A stretch of DNA of 64,000 bases, from NCBI RefSeq assembly GCF_009904055.1, contig NZ_WYDP01000012.1, forward strand, positions 1 to 64,000, in the 5' to 3' direction. Under the pieces are notes generated by a model. That model did not search any database. It was not told the origin of the DNA and saw nothing but the letters and a program-made list of their open reading frames with translations. The position numbers and the translations under genes were made by a program. Shown piece by piece: positions 37,275 to 46,211 of the stretch. This stretch comes from Rubellimicrobium sp. CFH 75288. Its GTDB lineage: Bacteria; Pseudomonadota; Alphaproteobacteria; Rhodobacterales; Rhodobacteraceae. The first letter of the stretch is position 1. The number at the start of each line of letters is the position of its first letter.

Positions 37275-38075
37275 TCACGCCGCCAGCGTCTCGGTGGAAG
37301 CAAAGAACATCGCCTGGCTCACCGCCGAGCGGACCTGCTCCTCGCCGTAGGGCTTGGTGATGAGGAAGGCCGGCTCGGGCCGCTCTCCGGTCAGGAAGCG
37401 TTCGGGAAAGGCCGTGACGAAGATGACCGGAAGATCCCGGAACTCGCGCAGGATGTCGTTGACCGCGTCGATCCCCGACGAGTTGTCGGCAAGCTGGATG
37501 TCGGCCAGGATCAGGTCCGGCGGCTCGGCATGGGCAAGGCGGACGGCCTCGGAGCGGGTGCGCGCGATACCGGTGATGCGGTGGCCCATCTCGCTCACGA
37601 TGGCAGACAGGTCCATGGCGATGATGGCTTCGTCCTCGATGATCATCACGCGGCCGGCGACCGATTCCTCCATCTCCCGAATGGCCGTCTCGACGAGGTC
37701 TTGGGCCTGGACCGGCGAGACGCCCATGATCGCCCCGATCTCCTCGGCGGTGAACCCCTCGATCGCGTGCAGCAGGAGCGCCTCGCGCGTGTGCGGGGTC
37801 AGGCGCGCCATATGCCCCTGGGCACGAGCAGACAGCCGGCTGTCGGCCTCTCCCAGCGGGGCACCCTCGGCCATCCAGTTGCGGTGGAAGGCCCGAAACA
37901 GCGCGATCCGCACCGGGAGGCCGTCCTCGCCGGCAGACGGCGCCTCGGCGATGAGGCGCTCGAGCGTCCTTGCGGCGACGGCATCGCCTGCTTCCTGGCT
38001 GCCGGTGAGGGCGCGAGCGTAGCGGCGCAGGTGCGGCAGCGTCCGCCCCACAGCGGATGCAAAGCTCTCCGTCAT
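37275..38075 (-). CDS. phyR: Anti-anti-sigma response regulator PhyR
   Basis: This 266-residue protein controls the general stress response. The N-terminal sigma-like domain (residues 1-135) mimics EcfG; when the receiver is phosphorylated it binds NepR and frees EcfG. The sigma-like part starts MTESFASAVGRTLPHLRRYARALTGSQ. The receiver has MIIEDEAIIAMDLS, the phosphorylated Asp192 in LILADIQLAD, and LITKPYGEEQV. It is divergent from nepR-ecfG across a 100-bp gap with an EcfG promoter on each strand, so it is autoregulated. I start at 38075, with a family-like sequence. Confidence 0.96.
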   Translation of the reverse strand: MTESFASAVGRTLPHLRRYARALTGSQEAGDAVAARTLERLIAEAPSAGEDGLPVRIALFRAFHRNWMAEGAPLGEADSRLSARAQGHMARLTPHTREALLLHAIEGFTAEEIGAIMGVSPVQAQDLVETAIREMEESVAGRVMIIEDEAIIAMDLSAIVSEMGHRITGIARTRSEAVRLAHAEPPDLILADIQLADNSSGIDAVNDILREFRDLPVIFVTAFPERFLTGERPEPAFLITKPYGEEQVRSAVSQAMFFASTETLAA

Positions 38076-38104
38076 TCTGGAAGATCCCCCTCTGCGTCTG
38101 ACGT

Positions 38105-38137
38105 GGAACCGAACGCCAGGGTTGCGCGTTCGGTTCC
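38105..38137. promoter_or_regulatory. Overlapping divergent EcfG promoters in a palindrome
   Basis: The 33-bp palindrome has arms GGAACCGAACGC (38105-38116) and GCGTTCGGTTCC (38126-38137) around a 9-bp centre. Plus strand: GGAAC 38105-38109, 17 bp, CGTT 38127-38130, facing nepR. Minus strand: GGAAC 38137-38133, 17 bp, CGTT 38115-38112, facing phyR. Both match the EcfG consensus exactly. Only one polymerase can occupy the site at a time, so the two directions must compete. Confidence 0.85.
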
Positions 38138-38175
38138 AAGCGGAAATATCGCACGGGACGGGACAGATCTTGGGC

Positions 38176-38349
38176 ATGCATGCGGATATGGGCGAGACAA
38201 AGGCGCGGAGCCGACTCCATCAGCAGATCGACGAGAACCTGAAGCGCGTCTACGAAGAGGCGCTCAGCGAGGACATCCCCGACCGGTTCAAGCAGCTCAT
38301 CGCGCAGCTTCGTGCGCGCGAGACCGATGCGGAGGAGCGCGGACGATGA
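38176..38349 (+). CDS. nepR: Anti-sigma factor NepR
   Basis: This 57-residue protein holds EcfG inactive until phosphorylated PhyR takes it away. It has the core helix HQQIDENLKRVYEEAL followed by PDRFKQLIAQLRA, the two-helix NepR fold. I take the ATG at 38176; a later ATG 12 bp on is possible, and an earlier in-frame ATG at 38122 would overlap the stress promoter's transcription start. Its TGA overlaps the ecfG ATG (ATGA). Confidence 0.92.
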   Translation: MHADMGETKARSRLHQQIDENLKRVYEEALSEDIPDRFKQLIAQLRARETDAEERGR

Positions 38350-38972
38350 CCGAAGCCCAGGCCACGGGGGCGACGGACACGACCCGCAAGACCGACGAGG
38401 CGCAGGACGCGGCCACGCCGCGCGATCCGCGCGACGAGATCGCCGATCACCTGGGGGCGCTGCGTGCCTTTGCCATCTCGCTGACACGCAATGTCGCCGC
38501 GGCCGACGACCTGGTGCAGGACACCATCGTCAAGGCGTGGACCAATCTCGACAAGTTCCAGCCCGGCTCCAACCTGCGGGCGTGGCTGTTCACGATCCTG
38601 CGCAACACCTTCTACTCGGACAAGCGCAAGACCCGCCGCGAAGTGGCCGATCCCGAAGGGCTCTACGCGGCCGCCCTGTGCGAGAAGCCCAGCCATGACG
38701 GCCGGCTCGCGCTGGCCGATTTCCGCAGGGCCTTCGACCGTCTCTCGCCCGAGCATCGGGAGGTGCTGATCCTCGTGGGTGCGTCGGGCTTCGCCTACGA
38801 GGAGGCATCGGCCATGATGGGAGTGGCCGTGGGAACGGTGAAAAGCCGCGCCAACCGGGCCCGCGCGCGTCTGGCCGAGATGCTGGGCCTCGAGGACGGC
38901 GAGGAGATCCTCTCGTCGCTCGACGGCCCCACGGCCGCGGTGCTCGGACGGTCGGGCGTGCGCGCCGCATGA
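38346..38972 (+). CDS. ecfG: General stress sigma factor EcfG
   Basis: This 208-residue ECF sigma factor directs transcription of general stress genes. Region 2 is DEIADHLGALRAFAISLTRNVAAADDLVQDTIVKAWTN, with LRAWLFTILRNTFYSDKRKTRRE. Region 4 is LSPEHREVLILVGASGFAYEEASAMMGVAVGTVKSRANRARARL, the helix-turn-helix that reads GGAAC. It overlaps nepR upstream and the sensor kinase downstream by ATGA, so the cassette is translated as a unit. The N-terminal 25 residues are a disordered Thr/Asp/Ala tract. Confidence 0.96.
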   Translation: MTEAQATGATDTTRKTDEAQDAATPRDPRDEIADHLGALRAFAISLTRNVAAADDLVQDTIVKAWTNLDKFQPGSNLRAWLFTILRNTFYSDKRKTRREVADPEGLYAAALCEKPSHDGRLALADFRRAFDRLSPEHREVLILVGASGFAYEEASAMMGVAVGTVKSRANRARARLAEMLGLEDGEEILSSLDGPTAAVLGRSGVRAA

Positions 38973-40810
38973 GCCCGGGCGAGGCCGGCCTGCCGCGGGC
39001 CGCGGCAGCCGTCCCGCCGGATGCGGCATCCCGTCCCGGACTGGCGGATCTGCTGGGCTTCCGGCTGGCTGCCCTTCTGGCCGTGGCCCTTCTGCCGCTC
39101 GGGATGGCAGGCTTCCTGCAGGTGGCGGCGTGGCGCGAGGCGGCGCGAGAGCAGACCATGGCTGCGCTCATGAGCGAAACACTGGAGGCTGTCGCGCCAG
39201 AGGCCGGCATGATCCGGGAGGCGCAGGGGTTGGTGGCAGCCCTGGCGCGGGCGATCCCTGTCTTTCGCGACGATCCGGCAGCGTGCGACGCGGCGCTGAC
39301 GGCCATCGCCGACAGCATGCCACATATCTCGCTCGTGGCCTATGTTCCGGCAGACGGACGGATGCGGTGCGCCTCGGGGGCGGCGCGCGGCAACTTCGCG
39401 GACAATCCGGTCTTTCGCACCATCATCGAGCGGCGGGCCCCCCATATCGTGGTCAACGCGGACGGGCCCATCAGCCTGTCCTCCATCCTCGTCGTGTCCC
39501 ATCCGGTCGCGGGGCCGGATGCGCAGATGGGCTTCGTGTCGGTCTCGATCCCTCACGACAGTCTGGCCCTGGCGACAGGGCAACAGGCGGAGATCCGGCC
39601 GGACCCGGCCCAGTATGCCTTTGTGACCTTCAACCGCGATGGCGTCCTTCTCACGGCCTCCACAGGTCTCGCGACGGCGGAGCACATCCTGCCGGCGGGC
39701 CTGGATCTGTCGTCCCTCGCCGGCAGCGCGGCCCGGACCTTCGACGCCACCACGGCCGATGGCGAGTCGCGTCATTATGCGGTGGTCCCGCTGATCCCCG
39801 GCGAGGTCTATGCCTTGGGCTCCACCCCCGAGCGGCCGCTGCGCATCGCCGGCTGGCCCGTGGCGGCGCCGTTCCTGGTCATCGGGCTGATGTGGGCGGG
39901 CAGCCTCGTGGTGGCCTGGCTTGCGGCCGAACGGCTGGTGACGCGCTACATGCGGCGTCTGGCGAGGGCCATCCGGGCCTTCGCCTCGGGCAGCCGGGTC
40001 GTCGCCCCCCTCGAGATGTCGCGGGCCCCTGCAGAGATCCGCGACGTCGCCCAGGCCTTCCTGCGCATGACCGACACGATCCTTCACGACGAAGCCGAAC
40101 TGGAGGACGCCTTGCACCAGAAGGAGGTGCTGCTGCGGGAGGTGCACCACCGGGTGAAGAACAACCTGCAGCTGATCGCCTCGATCATGAACATGCAGAT
40201 GCGGCGCGCCCGCAATCCGGAGACGCTCGAGCTGATGCAGGGCCTGCAGGAGCGGGTGATGAGCCTCGCCACCGTGCACAAGGAACTCTACCAGACCTCC
40301 GGCCAGGCGGACGTGAGGGCGGACGAACTTCTGGCGGACATCGTGCGCCAGATCCTCGGCATGGCGTCCGCACCGGGGCGCGCCTTCCGTGTCACCACCG
40401 ACTTTGCCCCGCTCCATCTGCCACCCGACCAGGCGGTGCCGCTGGCCCTGCTGCTCACGGAAGGTCTCACCAACGCGATCAAGTACGCGGCGGCGCCGCC
40501 GGGTGAGACGGAGCCGCATCTCGCGCTCCGCTTTGCGAAGGGACCGGACGGGCGGGCCGAGCTGGAGATCCGCAACAGCGCCGGGCCGGCCGCTCCTGCG
40601 GCCGAGCCGGTCGGCACCGGTCTCGGCCGACAGCTTCTGGCTGCCTTCGCCGCGCAGATCGGCGGGGACCTCACGCAGGACCACGAGGGGGACCAGCACC
40701 GGCTTTGTGTGCGGTTCGCGCTCGGCCCCGCCGGGCAGGGCGTCGGCCCCCCTGGTGCGGCTGCGCCGGCCGGCCGCGAGCCCGTCCGGGCGGTGGTCGC
40801 CAGCGGCTGA
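38969..40810 (+). CDS. Sensor histidine kinase, HisKA_2 family
   Basis: This 613-residue membrane kinase likely phosphorylates PhyR. A membrane segment near residues 30-50 and a second near 295-315 enclose a periplasmic sensing domain of PDC/Cache type (SMPHISLVAYVPADGRM to ISLSSILVVSHPV). A HAMP-like linker follows (ERLVTRYMRRLARAIRAF). The HisKA_2 box is LLREVHHRVKNNLQLI, phosphorylation expected at His393 or His394. The ATPase domain has LLTEGLTNAIKYA and GTGLGRQLL. ATGA overlap with ecfG and its place in the cassette support the PhyR link. The signal sensed is unknown. Confidence 0.9.
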   Translation: MSPGEAGLPRAAAAVPPDAASRPGLADLLGFRLAALLAVALLPLGMAGFLQVAAWREAAREQTMAALMSETLEAVAPEAGMIREAQGLVAALARAIPVFRDDPAACDAALTAIADSMPHISLVAYVPADGRMRCASGAARGNFADNPVFRTIIERRAPHIVVNADGPISLSSILVVSHPVAGPDAQMGFVSVSIPHDSLALATGQQAEIRPDPAQYAFVTFNRDGVLLTASTGLATAEHILPAGLDLSSLAGSAARTFDATTADGESRHYAVVPLIPGEVYALGSTPERPLRIAGWPVAAPFLVIGLMWAGSLVVAWLAAERLVTRYMRRLARAIRAFASGSRVVAPLEMSRAPAEIRDVAQAFLRMTDTILHDEAELEDALHQKEVLLREVHHRVKNNLQLIASIMNMQMRRARNPETLELMQGLQERVMSLATVHKELYQTSGQADVRADELLADIVRQILGMASAPGRAFRVTTDFAPLHLPPDQAVPLALLLTEGLTNAIKYAAAPPGETEPHLALRFAKGPDGRAELEIRNSAGPAAPAAEPVGTGLGRQLLAAFAAQIGGDLTQDHEGDQHRLCVRFALGPAGQGVGPPGAAAPAGREPVRAVVASG

Positions 40811-40834
40811 TCGGCCGGAGACCGGGCGTCAGGG

Positions 40835-40859
40835 GGAACCCGCCCCTCAGCCCCGCGTT
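40835..40859 (+). promoter_or_regulatory. EcfG-type promoter for the phospholipase D gene
   Basis: GGAAC (40835-40839), 16 bp, CGTT (40856-40859), in the gap between the kinase gene and the phospholipase D-like gene. The match is exact and oriented toward the ATG at 40890, about 30 bp on. Confidence 0.7.
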
Positions 40860-40889
40860 TCGATGGTTCAAGGAGAGACCGACCCTGCC

Positions 40890-42533
40890 ATGCAGCACCC
40901 GACCGGATTGTCCAGCCGGCCGACCCGCGTCGAGGTGCTCGTCACCGCCGCGGAGGCCTATCCCGTGCTGGAGCGCGCATTTCTGGGGGCAAGGCGCGAA
41001 ATCTGGGCCTCGTTCCGGATCTTCGACCTCTCGACGCGTCTGCGGAGCCCGGAAGCGCAAGCGGTGGGCGAGACGTGGTTCGATCTGATCGTGCATACCC
41101 TGCGACGAGGCGTGGACATCCGCATGGTCCTGACCGACTTCGATCCGATCGCACGCCCGTCGCTGCACCGCGGCACATGGAAGGCCGTGCGCCAGTTCAT
41201 GGGGGCTGCCGAGGCCGCAGGGCCGGGGGCCGGACGGCTTCGCATCACGGCCGCCATGCATTCCGCCGTGACCGGAGTTCTGCCCCGCACCGTGTTCTGG
41301 CCGCAGATCGCGGCGCGCCTCCGGGCCATCGTCACCTGGCTCAACGGAAGCGAAAGCCACGCCCGCTCGGCGCTCCTGCGGGACATGCCGGGGCTGCGGG
41401 ACTGGCTGGTCAGCCCCAAGACCGGTCCGCTGCGGGCGCGGCTCTGGGGGGTTCCCGTCCTCTACCCCGCAACGCACCACCAGAAGCTTGCGGTGTTCGA
41501 CCGGCGCCTCCTCTCGATCGGCGGGCTCGACCTCGACGAGCGGCGGTGGGACACCCCCGAGCATAACCGTCCGGGGGCGGAGACCTGGCACGACGTGCAG
41601 CTCATGGTCGAGGGGCCGATCGTGGCAGAGGCGCAGGCCCATCTCGAGACCTTCCTGGATGTCGTCGCCGGCCGCGCCGATCCGCCTCCGCAGCGCAAGC
41701 TCCTAAGGACCGTGTCCCGGCGACGGAGTGCCAGCTGGGTCCGGTTCGGACCCGAGGAGCTGCTGCACGAGATCTACGACGCGCATCTGATGCTCGCGGC
41801 CCGGGCAGAGCGTCTGATCTATCTCGAGACCCAGTATTTCCGCGATACTCGGCTGGCCCGCGCCCTGGCGCAGCTGGGACGCGAGCGACCCTCTCTGAGC
41901 CTCATCCTGATTCTTCCCGCGGCACCCGAGGAGGTCGCCTTCGGCGGATTTGCGGGACTGGACGCGCGCTTCGGGGAATATCTCCAGGCGCGCAGCCTGC
42001 GCCTTCTGGAGGACGGCTTCGGATCGCGTCTTTTCGTGGGGGGCGCCGCCCAGCCGCGCCGCAAGGCGCGTCGTGGCGACGGGCCGCAGGCTGCCGGACC
42101 CGAAGGCAGCCGGGGACCGGAGACGGCGGACGAACATTGCGTGCCCGAGGCGCGCGGAAGGGACCGGCTGAAAGGCGCACCGATCGTCTACATCCATTCC
42201 AAGGTCTCGGTCTTCGACGACAAGGCGGCGATCGTTTCGTCGGCCAATCTCAACGGCCGCTCCATGCGTTGGGACACGGAGGCGGGCCTTCTTCTCGACG
42301 ATCCCGCCCAGGTGGTGGCGCTGCGCGAGCGCATCATGCGCCACTGGCTGCCCCGCGATCCCGAACCCGCCCTGCTCGACCCGGCCCGTGCCATTGGGGC
42401 ATGGCGCAACCTCGCGCTCTCCAACGCCCGCCAGCCGCCCGACCGTCGCCGGGGGTTCCTGCTGCCCTACGACCTGGACGCGGCGGAGCGGCTCGGCCGG
42501 TCCATTCCCGGCGTTCCCGAGGAGATGGTCTGA
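40890..42533 (+). CDS. Phospholipase D-like protein
   Basis: This 547-residue protein has two HKD motifs: THHQKLAVFD near residue 197 and IHSKVSVFD near residue 435, which together form the PLD active site. The second is followed by SANLNGRSMRWDTEAGLLLDD, as in cardiolipin-synthase-like and phospholipase D enzymes. There is no signal peptide or clear membrane segment. It may act on phospholipids or on nucleic acids; that cannot be decided. I use the ATG at 40890; AAGGAGAG is 13 bp upstream. An EcfG promoter places it in the stress regulon. Confidence 0.88.
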   Translation: MQHPTGLSSRPTRVEVLVTAAEAYPVLERAFLGARREIWASFRIFDLSTRLRSPEAQAVGETWFDLIVHTLRRGVDIRMVLTDFDPIARPSLHRGTWKAVRQFMGAAEAAGPGAGRLRITAAMHSAVTGVLPRTVFWPQIAARLRAIVTWLNGSESHARSALLRDMPGLRDWLVSPKTGPLRARLWGVPVLYPATHHQKLAVFDRRLLSIGGLDLDERRWDTPEHNRPGAETWHDVQLMVEGPIVAEAQAHLETFLDVVAGRADPPPQRKLLRTVSRRRSASWVRFGPEELLHEIYDAHLMLAARAERLIYLETQYFRDTRLARALAQLGRERPSLSLILILPAAPEEVAFGGFAGLDARFGEYLQARSLRLLEDGFGSRLFVGGAAQPRRKARRGDGPQAAGPEGSRGPETADEHCVPEARGRDRLKGAPIVYIHSKVSVFDDKAAIVSSANLNGRSMRWDTEAGLLLDDPAQVVALRERIMRHWLPRDPEPALLDPARAIGAWRNLALSNARQPPDRRRGFLLPYDLDAAERLGRSIPGVPEEMV

Positions 42534-42541
42534 CCCGGCGC

Positions 42542-42561
42542 CGGCCTGCAGGCGCAGGCCG
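42542..42561. terminator. Hairpin between convergent phospholipase D and glpR genes
   Basis: CGGCCTGC-AGGC-GCAGGCCG is a perfect 8-bp stem with a 4-nt loop. It starts 9 bp after the phospholipase D stop and ends 27 bp before the glpR stop on the other strand. It lacks a T run in either direction, so it may be a bidirectional, factor-assisted end. Confidence 0.5.
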
Positions 42562-42587
42562 TTCGGACGTCCGGCGCGCGTCGGCGG

Positions 42588-43355
42588 CTAGCGCGCGACC
42601 ACGACCTCCGTGTTCCAGGCGGCACAGCGGGAGGCGAGCGCCTCGGGCAGCGGGCGGTCCGTGAAGAAGGCGTCGATCTCCGCCAGCGAGGCGATGCGGG
42701 CTGGCGCCATCCGCCGGAGCTTGGAATGGTCCGCGACCAGAAAGGCTCGCCGCGACTGACGCAGGACCGTCTGGCTCACGCCGACCTCGTGAATGTCGAA
42801 GTCGAGAAGATCGCCGTCCGGGTCGATGGCCGAACAGCCGATGATGGCCAGATCGAACTTGAAGCCGCTGATCGTGTCGGCGGCCACCTTGCCCACGAGT
42901 CCCCCGTCGGATCGCCGGAGGCTCCCTCCCGTGACGATGATCTCGCAGCCGGGATTGGCCATCAGGATGTTGGAGACGTGAATGTTGTTGGTCACCACGA
43001 GCAGCTTCTTGTGCCCGAGCAGCTCGCGCGCGACGGCTTCGGTCGAGGTGCCGATGTTGAGAAACAGCGACACGTCGTCGGGCACACGCGCGGCGCAGGC
43101 CCGCGCGATCGCCGCCTTGGCGTCGTGATTGAGCGAACGGCGCTCCTCGTAGGCGATGTTGGTCGTCCCGGACGGAAGAACGGCCCCCCCGTGCACGCGC
43201 TCCAGCCGCCCCGATTCGGCCAGATCGCTCAGGTCGCGCCGGATTGTCTGATGGGTGACGCCGAAATGCTCTGCCAGCCGCTCGACGGTCACCTTTCCTT
43301 CCCGGCGAGCGATCTCGAGGATCTCGGGATGGCGGAATGACTGGGACAAGGTCAC
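42588..43355 (-). CDS. glpR: Glycerol-3-phosphate regulon repressor, DeoR family
   Basis: This 255-residue repressor senses glycerol-3-phosphate. The helix-turn-helix is EILEIARREGKVTVERLAEHFGVTHQTIRRDLSDL with the DeoR signature and RVHGGAVLPSGTTNIAYEER. The effector domain has FLNIGTSTEAVARELL and VTGGSLRRSDGGLVG. The start is GTG at 43355; the open extension upstream has no family similarity. It is divergent from glpD, so the 143-bp gap (43356-43498) holds the operator. Confidence 0.92.
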   Translation of the reverse strand: MTLSQSFRHPEILEIARREGKVTVERLAEHFGVTHQTIRRDLSDLAESGRLERVHGGAVLPSGTTNIAYEERRSLNHDAKAAIARACAARVPDDVSLFLNIGTSTEAVARELLGHKKLLVVTNNIHVSNILMANPGCEIIVTGGSLRRSDGGLVGKVAADTISGFKFDLAIIGCSAIDPDGDLLDFDIHEVGVSQTVLRQSRRAFLVADHSKLRRMAPARIASLAEIDAFFTDRPLPEALASRCAAWNTEVVVAR

Positions 43356-43412
43356 CTCATCGGGTCCCCCGCAGCCTTGCACAACATGATGCGTCGGGCA
43401 AGCACAAGCGGC

Positions 43413-43453
43413 ACAAACGAAAAGAAAGGAAAAAAACCGCTTTTCTCTTTGGC
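43413..43453. promoter_or_regulatory. Candidate GlpR operator
   Basis: In the glpR-glpD gap, CAAACGAAAAG (43414-43424) is mirrored by CTTTTCTCTTTG (43440-43451), giving an imperfect inverted repeat around an A-rich centre. A and T tracts of this form (TTTCG repeats) are typical of DeoR-family operators. The region is strikingly AT-rich compared with its surroundings. Confidence 0.5.
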
Positions 43454-43498
43454 GACAATCTGCCAAGCTCGTCGTGAAGAAGAGGGGGGAGGGGCGCC

Positions 43499-45100
43499 GT
43501 GGAGCGTGCGCCAGCGACCGAGCCGGTCGATCTGTTCGTCATCGGTGGCGGCATCAACGGATGCGGCATCGCCCGCGACGCGGCCGGGCGCGGCCTCAGC
43601 GTTGCACTGGCGGAGATGAACGACCTGGGCTGGGCGACCTCGTCGGCCTCCACGAAGCTGTTCCATGGCGGATTGCGGTATCTCGAGTATTTCGAGCTGC
43701 GTCTGGTGCGCGAAAGCCTGATGGAGCGGGAAACGCTGCTAAAGGCGATGCCCCATATCAGCTGGCCGCTGCGCTTCGTGCTGCCCTATCACCCGTCGAT
43801 GCGCTTCGAGAGCGCCACGCCGACCTCGCGGCTTCTCCATGCCACCATGCCCTGGATGAAGGGGCGCCGGCCCGCCTGGCTGATCCGCCTGGGGTTGTTC
43901 CTCTACGACAATCTGGGGGGGCGCGAACTCCTGCCGGGGACTGCCACGCTGTCCCTTCGCGGACGGCCGGAGGGTGAACCGCTCGAGGAGCGATTCGAGC
44001 ATGCCTTCGAATATTCGGACTGCTGGGTCGAGGATTCGCGTCTTGTCGTGCTCAATGCGCGCGATGCGGCCGCTCGCGGTGCCCGTATCCTCGTCCGCAC
44101 CAAGGTGGTGTCCGCCGAACGGGCGGGAGACCTGTGGACAGTGGAGACACAGGACACCGAGACCGGAGCGCGCCAGATCTGGCAGGCCCGGATGCTGATC
44201 AATGCCGGCGGTCCGTGGGTCGGCGACCTTCTCGGCCAGAAGATCCGGACCGGGCGGACCGACCGCGTCCGCCTCGTGCGGGGCAGCCACATCGTCACGC
44301 GGCGGCTCTACGATCACGACAAGTGCTACTTCCTGCAGGGCGAGGACGGGCGCATCGCCTTCACCATCCCCTATGAGGGCGACTTCACCCTGATCGGCAC
44401 CACGGATGCCGATCATCCCGACGCCTCGGTGCCGCCGGTCTGCACGCCGGAGGAGCGCGACTACCTGCTCGGCTTCGTGAACCGGTATTTCCGGCGCAAG
44501 GTCGGCCCCGAGGACGTGGTGTGGACCTATTCGGGGGTCCGGCCGCTCTACGACGACGGCGCCAAGAGCGCGACCGCCGCCACGCGGGATTATGTGCTGA
44601 AGGTGGACACCGATGGCGGCGCCCCGCTGCTGAGCGTGTTCGGCGGCAAGATCACGACCTTCCGGCGCCTGGCCGAAGGCGCCATGAAACGCGTGGCGCC
44701 CTTCTTCCCCAGGATGGGCCAGGCTTGGACCGCCGGCGTGCCGCTGCCGGGCGGCGACTTCCCCGTGGACGGGTTCGAGGCGCTGGTGGACCGCCTGTCT
44801 GCCACCTACCCGTTCCTGACGCGGCCCTGGGCGCGCCGCCTGGCTCGCGCCTACGGGACCGAGGCCTTCCGGCTTCTGGCCGGGGCCGTGACGACAGCCG
44901 ATCTGGGTCGCGACTTCGGCGCCACGCTGACCGAGCGCGAGGTCGAGTGGCTGATGAACGCCGAGTATGCCCGCACGGCCGAGGACGTGCTCTGGCGGCG
45001 GAGCAAGCTGGGACTGCGGATCGATGCGGCCGGAGCGGCCGCCCTCGACGCGTGGATGGTCGATCGCCGGCGCAGCGACGCCATCGCCGCGGCAGAGTGA
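43499..45100 (+). CDS. glpD: Glycerol-3-phosphate dehydrogenase, aerobic
   Basis: This 533-residue flavoenzyme oxidises glycerol-3-phosphate to dihydroxyacetone phosphate and feeds electrons to quinone. The FAD motif is VIGGGINGCGIARDAAGRG near residue 16. SSASTKLFHGGLRYLEYFELRLVRES is characteristic. FGGKITTFRRLAEGAM is the C-terminal FAD block. The start is GTG at 43499, preceded by a GAGG-rich site. It leads the operon glpDSTPQU and follows the GlpR operator. Confidence 0.96.
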   Translation: MERAPATEPVDLFVIGGGINGCGIARDAAGRGLSVALAEMNDLGWATSSASTKLFHGGLRYLEYFELRLVRESLMERETLLKAMPHISWPLRFVLPYHPSMRFESATPTSRLLHATMPWMKGRRPAWLIRLGLFLYDNLGGRELLPGTATLSLRGRPEGEPLEERFEHAFEYSDCWVEDSRLVVLNARDAAARGARILVRTKVVSAERAGDLWTVETQDTETGARQIWQARMLINAGGPWVGDLLGQKIRTGRTDRVRLVRGSHIVTRRLYDHDKCYFLQGEDGRIAFTIPYEGDFTLIGTTDADHPDASVPPVCTPEERDYLLGFVNRYFRRKVGPEDVVWTYSGVRPLYDDGAKSATAATRDYVLKVDTDGGAPLLSVFGGKITTFRRLAEGAMKRVAPFFPRMGQAWTAGVPLPGGDFPVDGFEALVDRLSATYPFLTRPWARRLARAYGTEAFRLLAGAVTTADLGRDFGATLTEREVEWLMNAEYARTAEDVLWRRSKLGLRIDAAGAAALDAWMVDRRRSDAIAAAE

Positions 45101-45112
45101 CGGGAGGACGAG

Positions 45113-46201
45113 ATGACGCTCGAGCTGCATGGTGTCTCCAAGGTGGTGAGCGGGCAGACCCACATCCATCCCACGGACCTGCGCCTCGAGAAGGCGACGA
45201 TGAACGTCCTTCTCGGCCCCACCCTGTCGGGCAAGACCTCTCTGATGCGGCTGATGGCAGGGCTCGACGCCCCGGCATCGGGGCGCATCCTCTGGGAGGG
45301 TCGGGACGTCACGGGCGTGCGCGTCCAGGATCGCGGCGTAGCGATGGTCTATCAGCAGTTCATCAACTACCCGTCGATGACGGTGTACGAGAACATCGCC
45401 TCGCCCCTGCGCCTGCAGCGCCTCGACCGGCGGGAGATCGACCGGCGCGTGCGCGAGACGGCCGAGCTGCTCCGGCTCACGCCCATGCTCGGACGCCGGC
45501 CGCTCGAATTGTCAGGGGGTCAGCAGCAGCGCTGCGCCCTGGCGCGCGCGCTCGTCAAGAATGCCGGTCTTGTCCTTCTCGACGAACCGCTCGCAAATCT
45601 GGACTACAAGCTGCGCGAGGAGTTGCGGGTGGAGATCCCGCGGATCTTCGAGGCGTCGGGCTCGATCTTCGTGTATGCGACCACCGAACCGGAGGAAGCC
45701 CTGCTTCTCGGCGGACATGTGGCGACCCTCTGGGAGGGGCGGGTGACACAGTTCGGTCCCACCGCGGAGGTCTACCGCAACCCTGTCGATGCCACGACAG
45801 CCCGGGTGTTCAGCGATCCGCCCATGAACTTCCTGCGGATCGTCAAGTCCGGTTCGGTCCTGACCTTCGGGCGCGGACGGAACGCACCGGCCACAGGTCG
45901 GCTCGCCGCCCTGCCCGATGGCCGCTACCTGGCCGGTTTCCGTCCGAACCATCTCGAGATCGGCCGCCACAGCCCGAGCGCCGTGGACTTCGAAACCGTG
46001 CTCGACGCCACCGAACTCACAGGTTCGGAGACCTTCGTCCATCTGGACCATGACGGAGAGCGCTGGGTCGGCCTCGTTCACGGGATCCACGATCTCGATC
46101 CCGGCCGTCCGCTCCGCGTCTATCTGGACCCGATCCATCTTTACGTCTTCGACGAGGACGGTCGGCTCGTCGCCCCGGCTGCCTACGCCGCCGCAGCCTA
46201 G
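45113..46201 (+). CDS. glpS: Glycerol ABC transporter ATPase GlpS
   Basis: This 362-residue ATPase powers import of sn-glycerol with GlpT. Walker A is GPTLSGKT (35-42), the signature LSGGQQQR is at 133, and Walker B is LVLLDEPL. The H-loop is unusual: YATTEPEEA has Thr191 where His is normal. A C-terminal TOBE-like domain follows. It starts 12 bp after glpD. Compare GlpT, which has the reverse defect. Confidence 0.92.
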   Translation: MTLELHGVSKVVSGQTHIHPTDLRLEKATMNVLLGPTLSGKTSLMRLMAGLDAPASGRILWEGRDVTGVRVQDRGVAMVYQQFINYPSMTVYENIASPLRLQRLDRREIDRRVRETAELLRLTPMLGRRPLELSGGQQQRCALARALVKNAGLVLLDEPLANLDYKLREELRVEIPRIFEASGSIFVYATTEPEEALLLGGHVATLWEGRVTQFGPTAEVYRNPVDATTARVFSDPPMNFLRIVKSGSVLTFGRGRNAPATGRLAALPDGRYLAGFRPNHLEIGRHSPSAVDFETVLDATELTGSETFVHLDHDGERWVGLVHGIHDLDPGRPLRVYLDPIHLYVFDEDGRLVAPAAYAAAA

Positions 46202-46211
46202 GAGCAGAGTC

